Notes: generated by a model from the sequence alone, not told the origin. A stretch of DNA of 64,000 nucleotides from an uncultured Dehalococcoidia bacterium (GCA_958296445.1 OY282565.1:2653570-2717569), one strand, 5' to 3'; counted from the first letter of the stretch, positions 1-9,141 are shown. Numbers and translations are program-made.

Positions 1-53
1 AACGCGGCCATCCCCAACACACCCCAACATCACCCCACGCCGCCCCCCGTCTC

Positions 54-78
54 CGTAGGGGCGCACAGCCGTGCGCCC
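54..78 (+). repeat. Dispersed hairpin repeat, CGTAGGGGCGCAC family
   Basis: First of many copies of a short interspersed palindrome: a CGTAGG lead, then GGGCGCAC, a 4-base loop and GTGCGCCC. Bases 1-206 hold no gene; apart from this hairpin they are C-rich filler and the leader of the next gene. Every copy in the left third of the window has this orientation. Function is unknown; a RNA hairpin or REP-like role is possible. Confidence 0.8.
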
Positions 79-206
79 TCACCTCCGCAAACACAGCGAA
101 ACCCCAAAAAACCCCCTCCCCAACCCCCCACCCCCCGTTTGACACCACCCGCCCCCAAGCATAGCATTACCAAACCCAAACATCCCCATCAGGAGAGTAC
201 CCCACA

Positions 207-2042
207 ATGACCCTCACCTTCTGGCGAACCCCCATCACCCTCCTGGCCCTGCTAACCGCCGCAATCCTCGCCCTCACCGCCTGCGGCAGCTCCGCCACCG
301 CCACCCCGCCCCCTGCCACCACCGCCCCTGCGGCCACCACCGCCCCGGCCCCCGCCCCCACCGCCGCGGCAACAACCGCCGCCCCCACCCCAACCCCGGC
401 GGCAACGTCCGCCCCCACCCAACCCGCCGCCCCTGCCGCCGCCGGCCCCGAAGGAACCCTCAACATCGCCTTCAAGGAACTATTCGCCTTCGGCAACGCC
501 CCCCGCCTCACCGAAAGCGCCGTCCTAGTCTTCGTCGGCAGCGCCTCCGGCGAATCCCTCATTAAACTCAACATAGACCGCGAAATGGTCCCCCAACTGG
601 CAACCGAATGGAGCGTTGACGACACCGGCTCCATCTGGACCATCCGCCTGCGCGACGACGTAGAATTCCACAAAGATTGGGGCCCCTTCACCGCCGACGA
701 TGTAGCCTTCACAATGAACGAATACACCGCCGACGACGGCATCACCTCCTGGCTCGGCACCCTCCAGCGCCTCTTCGGTGCCGAGGGCGGCGGCCCCGCC
801 GTCGTGGACTCCCACACCCTCACCGTGGACACCGTAACCCCCCAATTCGATTTCCTCTACGCCCTAGTCCTCCCCGAAGTCATCCAGTCCGTCAGCAAGA
901 AAAACTACGAATCCGAAGGCCAGGACGCCGCCACCCTACAAGGCATAGGCACCGGCCCCTGGGAATTCGTCGAATCCAGCACCCGCGAATTCTGGAAATT
1001 CAGCGCCGTACCCAACCACTACCGCAAAACCCCCGAATTCGCCGAACTCGTCCTATGGGACATCCCCGAGGAAGCCACCCGCGTCGCCAACTTCGAGTCC
1101 GGCAAGCTCGACAGCTTCCTAATGGCCTTCGACTCCAAACCCCGCCTAGACAAAACCCCAGGCATCCGCTATATGTCCGTCCCCAACGGCTCCACCGCCC
1201 ACATCGGCCTACACCCCAACCACTACGTCGGAATGGGCCAACCCGACTTCGCAGAAAGACGCCCCGGCGCCTTCAACTGCCTAGCCGACGACGCCTGCCC
1301 CTGGGTCTCCCCCAACCCCGACGTCAACTCCCCCGAATGGGAACGCGCCCGCAAAGTCCGCGAAGCCCTGCTAATCTCCATCGACCGCCAAGAAATCGTA
1401 GACACCCTCCTAGGCGGCGAAGGCGCCCCCCAATCCCTCTGGGCCTGGGAAAACCGCCAACAAGAACTAGCCCCCGACCTCCGCGAATGGGAATTCAACC
1501 CCGACCGCGCCAAACAGCTCCTCAACGAAGCCGGCTACCCCGACGGATTCGACATCGAAGTAACCGCCAGCATCCGCGGCGTAGCCGCCGAAGCCGAATC
1601 CTGCGAAGCCGTAGCCGACTACTGGGAAGAACTCGGCATCAACACCAGCATAAACCGCGTCCCCTACCTCAGCATTGGCCCCCGCATCCAGGCCCGCGAA
1701 TACGTCGGCCTGAGCTGCCACGGCACCGGCGGCCGCATCGACCCCGCCACCATCTACAGCGTCATCTACTCCAGCGAATCCGGCTTTTCCGCCGGCTTCG
1801 ACCACCCCATAATGGACGAAATGCTCGACCGGATGTTCGGCATAGGCGACGACGCCGGCCACTGGCAAATAATGAACCAAATGGGCCGCTTCATCTACGA
1901 AAACGCCCTAGACAGCGGCTTCTACAGCGTAAACGTCCTCTGGCCCCTAGGCCCCCGCGTAGAATCCTGGCGCCAACACCTCCAGCAAGGCGACACCCGC
2001 TCCCTAGGCTCCTACGAATACACCCGCCACCGCCAACAATAA
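207..2042 (+). CDS. ABC transporter substrate-binding lipoprotein, family 5 (peptide/nickel type)
   Basis: Predicted 611-residue extracytoplasmic solute-binding protein that would deliver oligopeptides or similar solutes to an ABC importer. The N-terminus is a lipoprotein signal: a hydrophobic stretch followed by the lipobox LTAC near residue 26. An Ala/Pro/Thr-rich linker follows to about residue 80, as in surface-tethered binding proteins. The mature part has the SBP_bac_5 pattern: a WTIRLRDDVEFHKD-like segment near 145-160 and an F-T-A-D-D-V motif. An AGGAGA ribosome site precedes the ATG. No permease or ATPase genes lie next to it, so the substrate cannot be read from context. The family call is firm. 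Confidence 0.92.
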   Translation: MTLTFWRTPITLLALLTAAILALTACGSSATATPPPATTAPAATTAPAPAPTAAATTAAPTPTPAATSAPTQPAAPAAAGPEGTLNIAFKELFAFGNAPRLTESAVLVFVGSASGESLIKLNIDREMVPQLATEWSVDDTGSIWTIRLRDDVEFHKDWGPFTADDVAFTMNEYTADDGITSWLGTLQRLFGAEGGGPAVVDSHTLTVDTVTPQFDFLYALVLPEVIQSVSKKNYESEGQDAATLQGIGTGPWEFVESSTREFWKFSAVPNHYRKTPEFAELVLWDIPEEATRVANFESGKLDSFLMAFDSKPRLDKTPGIRYMSVPNGSTAHIGLHPNHYVGMGQPDFAERRPGAFNCLADDACPWVSPNPDVNSPEWERARKVREALLISIDRQEIVDTLLGGEGAPQSLWAWENRQQELAPDLREWEFNPDRAKQLLNEAGYPDGFDIEVTASIRGVAAEAESCEAVADYWEELGINTSINRVPYLSIGPRIQAREYVGLSCHGTGGRIDPATIYSVIYSSESGFSAGFDHPIMDEMLDRMFGIGDDAGHWQIMNQMGRFIYENALDSGFYSVNVLWPLGPRVESWRQHLQQGDTRSLGSYEYTRHRQQ

Positions 2043-2080
2043 CCCACCCCCAACCCGCAAGCCCAACCCCGCCACCCCCC

Positions 2081-2545
2081 GCAGGGGCGCACAACCGTGC
2101 GCCCCACAACCACCCCTAACCACCCCTCACCCCCGCCGTCCCCCGTAGGGGCGCACAGCGTGCGCCCACCCCCGCGCCGCAAACACGCCTGACCACCACA
2201 AAAACCCCCAACCCTCCCACCCCGCCGTCCCCGTAGGCGCGCACAGCTATGCGCCCGCCCTCGCTCCGCAAACACGCCTGACCACCAACAAAAAACCCCA
2301 CCCCCCCACCCCGGCCGTCCCCGTAGGGGCGCACAGCGTGCGCCCGCCCCCGCAAACACGTCCGAACACCAACAAGAAAACCCCAAAACCACCCCCCCCA
2401 CCTCCCATCCCCCGTAGGGGCGCACAGCCGTGCGCCCACCCCCGCAAACACGTCCGAACACCAACAAGAAAACCCCAAAACCACCCCCCCCACCTCCCAT
2501 CCCCCGTAGGGGCGCACAGCCGTGCGCCCACCCCCGCCACAACCC
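2081..2545 (+). repeat. Cluster of seven GTAGGGGCGCAC hairpins
   Basis: The gap between the binding protein and tRNA-Gly holds at least six or seven copies of the GGGCGCAC/GTGCGCCC hairpin, all in one orientation. They are separated by C-rich spacers that are themselves repeated: a spacer with ACACGTCCGAACACCAACAA occurs twice about 92 bases apart. Long Gly/Arg-rich ORFs on the other strand are by-products of the repeats. No gene is seen. Confidence 0.85.
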
Positions 2546-2598
2546 TCCCCCCCACGCCCAAGCCAACAAACCCAATCCCCCAAATCACCCCTCCCCAA

Positions 2599-2628
2599 CT
2601 GGCAAAAACGCCCCCCAACCGTTATAAT
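2599..2628 (+). promoter_or_regulatory. Sigma-70-type promoter of tRNA-Gly
   Basis: CTGGCA, an 18-base spacer and a perfect TATAAT lie 25 bases upstream of the tRNA 5' end, which fits a short tRNA leader. Confidence 0.65.
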
Positions 2629-2653
2629 CAAACAAAACCCCCCCACCCCAAAA

Positions 2654-2727
2654 GCGGGCGTAGCTCAATGGCAGAGCTCTAGCCTTCCAAGCTAGTCACG
2701 TGGGTTCGATTCCCATCGCCCGCTCCA
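2654..2727 (+). tRNA. tRNA-Gly (anticodon TCC), CCA encoded
   Basis: Complete cloverleaf. The acceptor stem GCGGGCG pairs with CGCCCGC. The D arm is GCTC/GAGC. The anticodon stem CTAGC/GCTAG encloses the loop CTTCCAA, with anticodon TCC at 2686-2688. The T arm contains GTTCGATTC, the discriminator is T, and CCA is encoded. It reads GGA and wobble Gly codons. Confidence 0.97.
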
Positions 2728-2736
2728 ACCAAAAAA

Positions 2737-2766
2737 GAAGCCCCGCCAACCACCCGGCAGGGCTTC
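2737..2766. terminator. Hairpin terminator after tRNA-Gly
   Basis: GAAGCCC pairs with GGGCTTC around a 16-base loop, preceded by an A-run. It sits between tRNA-Gly and the convergent 2792-3253 gene and could serve both strands, although the U-tract is clear only on the minus strand. Confidence 0.55.
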
Positions 2767-2791
2767 CCAGAACCTAAACAGAACCCCCCAA

Positions 2792-3253
2792 TCACCCGCC
2801 GCCGCCCAACCCGGCCACCACCTCCCGCGCCGCATCCCGAACCGCCCCCGCATCCAGCGACGCCTCCAGCATACCGTCCTCCCCGGCCTGAAACGCCTCC
2901 GGCCTATGAAAAGCCTCCACCAACTGCCGCACCGCCTCCTCCCGCCGCCCCTCCGGCACAACCACCGCGCCATCCAGCAACCGCCCGATCTCGGCGGCAA
3001 TCAACTCCCGCTCCACATGACCCCGCTGAATCTCCGACATCCGCCCCAGATGCTTCCCCAAATAACACCCCCCGAACTGCATCAGCTCACTGTTCCGCCC
3101 CTCAAAATCCCCCGTCCGCTGATACTTCGGCTCCAGCTCCCACTCCGCCATATAATCCCGCACCTCCTGATCCTCCGAATCCGGCCCCTCCAAGTCAAAA
3201 ACCAGAATCACCCGGTACATAAAAAACTCAGCCGGCTCCACCTTGATAAACAT
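2792..3253 (-). CDS. Hypothetical soluble protein
   Basis: A 153-residue protein I do not recognise. The start is set at the ATG at 3253 because AGGAGGG lies seven bases upstream; an in-frame ATG at 3277 lacks such a site. The N-terminus reads as a beta strand (YRVILVFDLEG) and is followed by acidic and charged helices. No membrane segment or known catalytic motif is visible. It is convergent with tRNA-Gly and divergent from the NYN gene. Its codon use is less strand-biased than that of neighbouring genes, which may point to later arrival. Confidence 0.6.
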   Translation of the reverse strand: MFIKVEPAEFFMYRVILVFDLEGPDSEDQEVRDYMAEWELEPKYQRTGDFEGRNSELMQFGGCYLGKHLGRMSEIQRGHVERELIAAEIGRLLDGAVVVPEGRREEAVRQLVEAFHRPEAFQAGEDGMLEASLDAGAVRDAAREVVAGLGGGG

Positions 3254-3280
3254 ACCTGCCCTCCTGCTGGCCCGCATTAG

Positions 3281-3430
3281 GTTCAGACGATTGCAAAACC
3301 GCTCCGTCCCCTGTCATTCTGAGCGCAGCGAAGAATCTCCTCTAATGGCGCCAAGAACCTTTCCCTTCACCAAAGGCGCCAAAAGGCACTTCGCAATCAC
3401 CCCATCCGGTTCAGACGATTGCAAAACCGC
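3281..3430 (+). repeat. Two 22-bp direct repeats plus a TGTCATTCTGAG element
   Basis: GTTCAGACGATTGCAAAACC occurs at 3281 and again at 3409; a relic is seen near 10388. Between them, at 3316-3342, is a copy of the dispersed TGTCATTCTGAGCGCAGCGA element that recurs throughout the window. The 318-base gap from 3254 to 3571 holds these and one promoter but no gene. Confidence 0.75.
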
Positions 3431-3461
3431 GTCCGCCCCCAGCTTTTGCCACAAAACACCC

Positions 3462-3489
3462 TTGCCCCATCCCCAAAATATGCTACAAT
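3462..3489 (+). promoter_or_regulatory. Putative promoter for the NYN gene
   Basis: TTGCCC, a 16-base spacer and TACAAT lie 83 bases upstream of the ATG at 3572, in the only AT-leaning part of this gap. Confidence 0.45.
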
Positions 3490-3571
3490 AGCCAATCATC
3501 CCCCCCGGGGCTTCGGCGAAGGGGTGCGAGGTCGCCTTAACCGGCGGCCTCAGCTTTTTTCCAAGGCTTAT

Positions 3572-4195
3572 ATGGCAACCAACGTTTACATAGATGGCTT
3601 CAACCTCTACTACGGCTGCCTACGAGGCTCACCGTACCGCTGGCTGAATCCGGCAACCCTTTGCCGACTGTTGCTGCCCGCATACTCCATCAACCGGATT
3701 CGCTATTTTACCGCTCTGGTGCATGAAAGACCCGGAGACCCCCAACAGCCCCAACGGCAACGAACCTACATCAGGGCCTTGGAAACCATCCCCAATCTGT
3801 CGGTGCATTATGGGCAATTCCTGACCAACGCCGTAGCAATGCCATTAGAAAAACCCATCCCCGGCAACCCGGCCTTCGCCCGGGTAATCAAAACCGAGGA
3901 AAAAGGCACCGATGTCAACATAGCCACCCATCTAATTTTTGACGCCTTCGACAACGATTGTGACATAGCCGTTTTGATTTCCAACGATTCAGACCTAGTT
4001 CCGCCTATCCAGGCACTAAAAGAAAGATTCGGCATCACCGTCGGCGTACTGAACCCCCACCGCAACCCCAGCAGACTGCTAAGGGAAAATGTAGACTTCT
4101 ACCGCCCCATCCGCCGCGGCCCCCTAAGTGCCAGCCTATTCCCCGACCGCATAACCGACGCCAACGGCCCCTTCACCAAACCCCCAGGCTGGTAA
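3572..4195 (+). CDS. NYN (PIN-like) domain protein, predicted ribonuclease
   Basis: This 207-residue protein is a single NYN domain, a PIN-related fold usually linked to RNA cleavage or processing. The first acidic motif is near the N-terminus (Y-I-D-G-F-N, residues 6-11). The second is S-N-D-S-D-L near 138-143, preceded by a D-V-N-I-A-T-H helix around 118-124 that carries another conserved Asp. Start: ATG at 3572, where the NYN fold begins; upstream in-frame sequence is repeat. Base composition is more balanced than in the flanking genes, suggesting a mobile accessory gene. Substrate is unknown. Confidence 0.85.
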   Translation: MATNVYIDGFNLYYGCLRGSPYRWLNPATLCRLLLPAYSINRIRYFTALVHERPGDPQQPQRQRTYIRALETIPNLSVHYGQFLTNAVAMPLEKPIPGNPAFARVIKTEEKGTDVNIATHLIFDAFDNDCDIAVLISNDSDLVPPIQALKERFGITVGVLNPHRNPSRLLRENVDFYRPIRRGPLSASLFPDRITDANGPFTKPPGW

Positions 4196-4249
4196 CAGAT
4201 TACCCACTCCCACCTCCACCGGCAACCCCACCCAACCCAACCCGTCCCC

Positions 4250-4274
4250 CGTAGGGGCGCACAGCCGTGCGCCC
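4250..4274 (+). repeat. Dispersed hairpin repeat
   Basis: One complete copy of the CGTAGGGGCGCAC...GTGCGCCC hairpin, in the gap between the NYN gene and the convergent reductase gene. Confidence 0.8.
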
Positions 4275-4328
4275 GCCCCCGCAAACACGGCGAAACACCA
4301 ACAAGAACCCCCCAACCCCCCGCCAACC

Positions 4329-5378
4329 CTACCCCCCAACCGCCCGCATCACCCGCTCCACGTGTTCCGCCCCCTGCGGCAGCGCCCCAGCGTCCACCGC
4401 CCGCATCGCCTCAATCACCGCATCATTAAAAGGCGTAGGCACCCCCACCTCCCGCCCCTTCGCCGCCACCAGCCCGTTCATAAAATCAATCTCCGACCGC
4501 CGCCCCTTATACACATCCTGCGCCATAGACGCCAGCCAATTCACCCGCCCGCCCCGAGCCGCCAGAAAAGCGTCCAGCTCCTCAAACACATCCCCCCTGT
4601 CGGCATCCGCCCAAGTCCGCGCCGGCAGCCCCTGAATCTCCACCACATCCAGCCCCATCGCCAGCCCCACCTGCGCCCCCTCCTTACACAACTGAATCCG
4701 TATCATCCGGCAGCGCGGATCTTCCGCCATCTGCTGCGAACCCAGCCCCGAAGCCGCCGATATCGCATTCCCCATCGAATTCTGGCACAGCTTCGCCCAC
4801 CGCTCCCCAAACAGATTATCCGACGCATAAGCCCCGTCAATCACATCCAGCAGCCCGACCACCCGTTCCGCCCGCTCCGAAACCCGCCCGTCCAGCTCCG
4901 CCACCCGGAACACATGATGCCCCGAATCCCGGCCCACCGCACCGCCCCGCGTCACATGACCCGGCTCCCACAGCGCCACCTCAATATGCGAAGCCACGCA
5001 CCCCATCGTCCGCTCCTCCCCCACAATCCCGCCGATAACCACATCGTTCCAGCAGTTCTGCAACGACACAAAAAACCCGTCGTCCCTCACATACCGCCGG
5101 ATGAAATGCGTAGCCCACTCCGTGTCATAAGACTTCACCGACACAAACACGAAGTCGAAAGGCTCGACAATCCCCTGCGCCTCCGTCAAATGCATCGCCT
5201 TCACCGGAACCGTAAAAGGCCCCTGACTCCCCGTCACCTGCAACCCGTCCCCCCGCATCTTCGCCACGTGTTCCGGCCACATATCAACCAGCGTAACATC
5301 CTCCCCCTCCCGCGACAAAAAAGCCCCCACATAACTCCCCAGCGCCCCCGCCCCCATAACTCCAATCCTAGCCCCCAT
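4329..5378 (-). CDS. Ketopantoate reductase (PanE/ApbA) family protein
   Basis: A 349-residue NADPH-dependent reductase. The N-terminal Rossmann fold carries G-A-G-A-L-G-S at about residues 9-15. The V-S-V-K-S-Y-D segment near residue 98 holds the family's catalytic Lys. The C-terminal helical domain (ApbA_C) begins near residue 185 with the F-G-E-R-W-A-K-L-C-Q-N segment. PanE makes pantoate for coenzyme A synthesis, but the family also includes reductases of other 2-keto acids. No panB or panC is nearby, so the substrate is open. GAGGGAGGG precedes the ATG by seven bases. The gene is convergent with the NYN gene. Confidence 0.85.
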   Translation of the reverse strand: MGARIGVMGAGALGSYVGAFLSREGEDVTLVDMWPEHVAKMRGDGLQVTGSQGPFTVPVKAMHLTEAQGIVEPFDFVFVSVKSYDTEWATHFIRRYVRDDGFFVSLQNCWNDVVIGGIVGEERTMGCVASHIEVALWEPGHVTRGGAVGRDSGHHVFRVAELDGRVSERAERVVGLLDVIDGAYASDNLFGERWAKLCQNSMGNAISAASGLGSQQMAEDPRCRMIRIQLCKEGAQVGLAMGLDVVEIQGLPARTWADADRGDVFEELDAFLAARGGRVNWLASMAQDVYKGRRSEIDFMNGLVAAKGREVGVPTPFNDAVIEAMRAVDAGALPQGAEHVERVMRAVGG

Positions 5379-5446
5379 ATCAACCCTCCCTCAAAATCAA
5401 GCTAATTACAAACTCCCCTCCATCCCATCCCACCCCCCAACCCCCG

Positions 5447-5541
5447 CGTAGGGGCGCACAGCCGTGCGCCCACCCCAAGCAACCAACCCCGCAACCCCCA
5501 CCACCCAACCCCCCCGCGTAGGGGCGCACAGCCGTGCGCCC
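5447..5541 (+). repeat. Two dispersed hairpin repeats
   Basis: Copies at 5447-5471 and 5517-5541, separated by a C-rich spacer, fill most of the 195-base gap between the reductase gene and serA. The serA stop lies just beyond. Confidence 0.8.
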
Positions 5542-5573
5542 GCCCCCAGCAACCAACCCCGCCCGCCCCCCAG

Positions 5574-7175
5574 TCACCCCGCCAGCGTAGCCAACCGCGC
5601 GCTCGAAATATGCGACAACGCCCGTATCTCCTCCATCACCGGCAACGGCACCGGGTCATCCAGCCCAATCACCATCATCGCCTGCCCCCGCAGCCGGATC
5701 CGTCCCACCCCCATAAAGCTGATGTTGATATTATGCCGCCCCGCAATCGTACCCACCGCCCCGATCGACCCCGGCTGATCCAAATTGTCCACAAACAGCA
5801 GATACGGAGTATTCGGCACAATATCCATCCAGTAATCGTTGAACTTCACAATATGCGTCTCATTCCGCATCGAAGTCGCCGCAATCGTCAAGCTCCCGTT
5901 CTGCGCCCCCCCCTCCGACACCGTTTGCAACGTCGCCGAAATAAGACTCGCATACTCCCGCGAAGCCCGGTTGCTCTGCTCCGCCACACTCCACCCCCGC
6001 TCCCGCGCCAGCACCGGAGCGTTAATCAGATTCACATTCACCATACTCACCGGCCCCAGCAGCCCGGCCAGCACCGCCGCCTGAAGCATCCGCGTATCGT
6101 GATGCGCAATCTCCCCCTCATAGCTGATAGCCACCCCCGTAACCTGCCCCTCCGAAAGAAACCCCAGCAGCTTACCCACCATAGACGCCGCCGGCACATA
6201 CGGCGCCAGCACCTCATGAACCTCCGGCGCCACAAAAGGCGCATTAACCGTATTTCGCGCCGGCTCCCCCCTCAGCACCGCCAGCACCTGCTCCGCCGCC
6301 TCTATCGCCACCTCCCGCTGCGCCTCCCGCGTAGACGCCCCCAAATGCGGCGTAACAATCACCCGCGGATGCCCCAGCAACGGCCCCGCCTGCGGCGGCT
6401 CCTCCGCAAACACATCCAGCGCCACCCCGCTCAACCGCCCCGACTCCAGCCCCGCCAGCAACGCACCCTCATCCACCAGCTCCCCCCGCGCCACATTGAT
6501 AATCCGCGCCCCCGGCTTAATCCTCTCAATCTGCCCCATCCCCAGCATATTCCGCGTCCCCTCCGTAAGCGGCGTATGCAAAGTCACAAAATCCGACTCC
6601 GCCAGCAGCCGCTCCAGCGGCAGCAACTCCACCCCCAGCCGCCGCGCATAATCCGGCGCCACAAAAGGATCATACCCCACCAGCCGCATCCCAAACGCTT
6701 GCGCCCGCCGCGCCACCTCCGTACCCACCCGCCCCAAACCGCAAACCCCCAGCGTCTTATCCCGCACCTCCACCCCCATAAACGCGCTCCGCCGCCACTC
6801 CCCAGCCCGCAACGACTGATGCGCCCCCGGAATGTTCCGCGACAGCGCCAGCATCAGCGCAATCGTATGCTCCGCCGCCGCCACCGTATTCCCCGTAGGC
6901 GCATTCACCACCGCGATACCCGCACCCGTAGCCGCATCCAAATCAATGTTATCCACCCCGATACCCGCCCGCGCAATAACCTGCAACCGACGCCCCGCCT
7001 CAATCACCTCCCGGTTCACCCGCGTCTCGCTACGCACCACCAGCGCCTCATACCCCCCAACCACATCCACCAGCTCCCCGTGCCTCATCCCCGTCCTAAC
7101 ATCCACCTCCGCCCCGGTCTCCAGCAAAGAAACCCCCTCAGGCCCAATAGGATCGGAAACCAAAATCCTCGCCAT
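5574..7175 (-). CDS. serA: D-3-phosphoglycerate dehydrogenase (long form with ACT domain)
   Basis: A 533-residue enzyme that oxidises 3-phosphoglycerate to 3-phosphohydroxypyruvate, the first step of serine synthesis. Domain order: substrate domain; NAD-binding domain with G-L-G-R-V-G-T near residue 147; the VDEGAL...GVALDVFAEEPP block; and the T-P-H-L-G-A-S-T catalytic-His motif near 280. The ASB domain follows, then a C-terminal ACT domain with the D-Q-P-G-S-I-G-A-V-G serine-sensing signature. The length fits the ACT-containing long form. Start: ATG at 7175, where MARILVSDPIG opens the fold; an upstream in-frame ATG would add a spurious Trp/Phe-rich tail. No other ser gene is adjacent. Confidence 0.93.
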   Translation of the reverse strand: MARILVSDPIGPEGVSLLETGAEVDVRTGMRHGELVDVVGGYEALVVRSETRVNREVIEAGRRLQVIARAGIGVDNIDLDAATGAGIAVVNAPTGNTVAAAEHTIALMLALSRNIPGAHQSLRAGEWRRSAFMGVEVRDKTLGVCGLGRVGTEVARRAQAFGMRLVGYDPFVAPDYARRLGVELLPLERLLAESDFVTLHTPLTEGTRNMLGMGQIERIKPGARIINVARGELVDEGALLAGLESGRLSGVALDVFAEEPPQAGPLLGHPRVIVTPHLGASTREAQREVAIEAAEQVLAVLRGEPARNTVNAPFVAPEVHEVLAPYVPAASMVGKLLGFLSEGQVTGVAISYEGEIAHHDTRMLQAAVLAGLLGPVSMVNVNLINAPVLARERGWSVAEQSNRASREYASLISATLQTVSEGGAQNGSLTIAATSMRNETHIVKFNDYWMDIVPNTPYLLFVDNLDQPGSIGAVGTIAGRHNINISFMGVGRIRLRGQAMMVIGLDDPVPLPVMEEIRALSHISSARLATLAG

Positions 7176-7300
7176 AAACCAAAACCCCCCAAACCATCCA
7201 AAATAACCCCACCGCCCCCATTGCGCCATTGCGCCATTGCGTCACCAAATATATCACACCTACAGTCCAACCTGCTGTATCATAACATCGCCCGGGCGCG

Positions 7301-7325
7301 CGTAGGGGCGCACACCCGTGCGCCC
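7301..7325 (+). repeat. Dispersed hairpin repeat
   Basis: A variant copy (GTAGGGGCGCACACCCGTGC) in the 171-base divergent gap between serA and the methyltransferase. This gap must hold both promoters. An AT-rich stretch at 7240-7285 is the likely site, but no clear -35/-10 pair could be assigned. Confidence 0.7.
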
Positions 7326-7346
7326 ACCCCGCCAACCGGAGACGAC

Positions 7347-8969
7347 ATGACAACCCCAAACACCCCCAACCGCACCCTAGCCCTAATGGACAACTACCCC
7401 TTCCTCCGCTCCCTAAACAACGAATGCATCGACCTAATCGCCATCGACCCGCCCTTCGCCGCCAACGAAACCTTCACCAACCTCCCCAAACCCCCCATCA
7501 GCCAAGCCGAATTCGACGAGGAAATCGCCCTGGCGAAAACCCACGGCGCCCCCCACAACGAAGGCATCGGCCAGACCCGGGTAGTGGACTACTGGACTTG
7601 GGACGAAGCCGTCCACCCCCAATGGAAAATGCGAATCCAAGACGACCACCCCAAAGTCCACGCCGTCATCGAAGCCGTCGAAGCCTGCGCCACCGAAAAC
7701 GAAGCCGCCTACATCAGCTTTATGGCCGCCCGCCTAATCGAGTGCCACCGGATACTGAAGCCGACAGGCAGCATTTACATCCATTGCGACAGTCACGCCA
7801 ACAGCTACCTGCGAATGGTGCTGGACGCGATTTTCAGGATGGAAAATCTTATAGACGAAATAATCTGGAATTACGGCACGCCATCCGGCGGTCGCTCCAG
7901 CGGCAGAAAGCCCGTCAAAACCCACGACACGATATTGGCGTATGCCAAAAACTACGGCAAGCATACCTACAACAGGCAATTCACCCCATACTCGGAAAAG
8001 TACGTTAATGACTGGTTCCGTCATACCGACGAAGCTGGCCGTAAATACCAAACAAGGTCAAGGAAAGGCCAAATAGTGCGGCAATACCTGGACGAAAGCC
8101 CGGGCGTTCCATTGTCCAACACTTGGACCGACATAATGCAACTATATGGTTCCGCGGGATGGTTCCCCGGCAATCGCGGCGAAATCACCGGGTACGCCAC
8201 CCAAAAACCCCTAGAGCTTTACGAGCGCATCATCAAAGCCTCCAGCAACCCCGGCGACCTAGTGCTGGACGTATTCGCCGGCTGCGCCACCACCGCCATA
8301 GCCGCCGAAAACCTAGGCCGCCAATGGATCGCCTGCGATATGGCCTACCGCTCCTGGACAATGCTAAAACGCCGTTTCTACCAAAACGGCATCCAACTCA
8401 ACGGAATGAGCGACGCCACCTCCGGCGCCCTAGGCGAACTGCCCCTAAAATACAACATCGAAGCCCAAATCATCGGCCCCAACCAACTCCCCCAGCGCAA
8501 CGACACCGACCCAACCCCGGCCCACGAACTCCCAACCCGCCAACGCGGCCGCCGCTCCCCCACCCAAACCGCAAGCTGGTCAGGCCGCATCAGCAAAGAC
8601 GACGCCAAAAACCTGCTAATCGAGCGGTTCGGCCCCCTATGCTGGGGCTGCGGCTACCAACCCCGCCGCCCCAACGGAAGCTACGACCTAACCCTCCTAG
8701 AAGTAGACCACATCCGCGCCCGCCGCGCCGCCGAAGGAACCCCCGGCAACGACGAACTATACAACCTAGCCCTCCTACACCGCACCTGCAACGGAATCAA
8801 ACGCAACAACCTAACCCTAGAACAACTACGCCAATACAACGCCGACCACGGCCTACTCTACGTAAACACCCAAGGCGAACTGGTAGACCTCTACGAAGCC
8901 ACCCAATACGCCGCCGAGGAAATAGCCCGCCACACCGCCACCCACGGCCTCCAACCCCCCCAACCTTGA
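7347..8969 (+). CDS. Beta-class DNA methyltransferase fused to a C-terminal HNH nuclease domain
   Basis: This 540-residue protein joins two activities. The methyltransferase part has motif IV first (D-P-P-F at 34-37) and the AdoMet motif I late (DVFAGCATT at 308-316). That order marks beta-class N6-adenine or N4-cytosine enzymes; the divergent middle (about 190-300) would be the target-recognition region. The last 150 residues form an HNH/McrA-like domain: C432-x2-C435, D454-H455, and H478 followed by C481-N482. GGAGA precedes the ATG at 7347; the open frame upstream is repeat and serA antisense. No separate restriction gene is nearby. It may be a single-chain restriction-modification or modification-guided enzyme. 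The fusion has no visible frameshift. Confidence 0.88.
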   Translation: MTTPNTPNRTLALMDNYPFLRSLNNECIDLIAIDPPFAANETFTNLPKPPISQAEFDEEIALAKTHGAPHNEGIGQTRVVDYWTWDEAVHPQWKMRIQDDHPKVHAVIEAVEACATENEAAYISFMAARLIECHRILKPTGSIYIHCDSHANSYLRMVLDAIFRMENLIDEIIWNYGTPSGGRSSGRKPVKTHDTILAYAKNYGKHTYNRQFTPYSEKYVNDWFRHTDEAGRKYQTRSRKGQIVRQYLDESPGVPLSNTWTDIMQLYGSAGWFPGNRGEITGYATQKPLELYERIIKASSNPGDLVLDVFAGCATTAIAAENLGRQWIACDMAYRSWTMLKRRFYQNGIQLNGMSDATSGALGELPLKYNIEAQIIGPNQLPQRNDTDPTPAHELPTRQRGRRSPTQTASWSGRISKDDAKNLLIERFGPLCWGCGYQPRRPNGSYDLTLLEVDHIRARRAAEGTPGNDELYNLALLHRTCNGIKRNNLTLEQLRQYNADHGLLYVNTQGELVDLYEATQYAAEEIARHTATHGLQPPQP

Positions 8970-8994
8970 CCCTAACCCAACGCAAAGGTACTAT
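8966..8994 (+). promoter_or_regulatory. Promoter of the LLM monooxygenase gene
   Basis: TTGACC, a 17-base spacer and TACTAT. The -35 overlaps the stop of the methyltransferase gene. The start of the next gene is 148 bases downstream, leaving a long Pro/Ala-coding-like leader. Confidence 0.6.
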
Positions 8995-9141
8995 ACCCCC
9001 CGGCCCAACCCAACCCGGCCCCCGTCCGGCCGCCAACACACCCAACCCAACCCAAACCGCCCATCCCGCAGCCGCGGCCCCAAAACAACCCGCCGCCGCC
9101 GCCGCCGCCAAAACCCATCCCACCCCAAAGGAGACCAAAAA

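Noticed and set aside
677..2119. Long Arg/Pro-rich frames over genuine genes (for example 677-2119 and 5610-7346)
   Set aside because: They are out-of-frame or antisense readings of C-rich genes, with composition unlike any protein family, no SD, and they cover recognised genes.
2012..2646. Overlapping Gly/Cys-rich minus-strand ORFs
   Set aside because: They are antisense to clustered hairpin repeats and repeat the same peptide every 92 bases.
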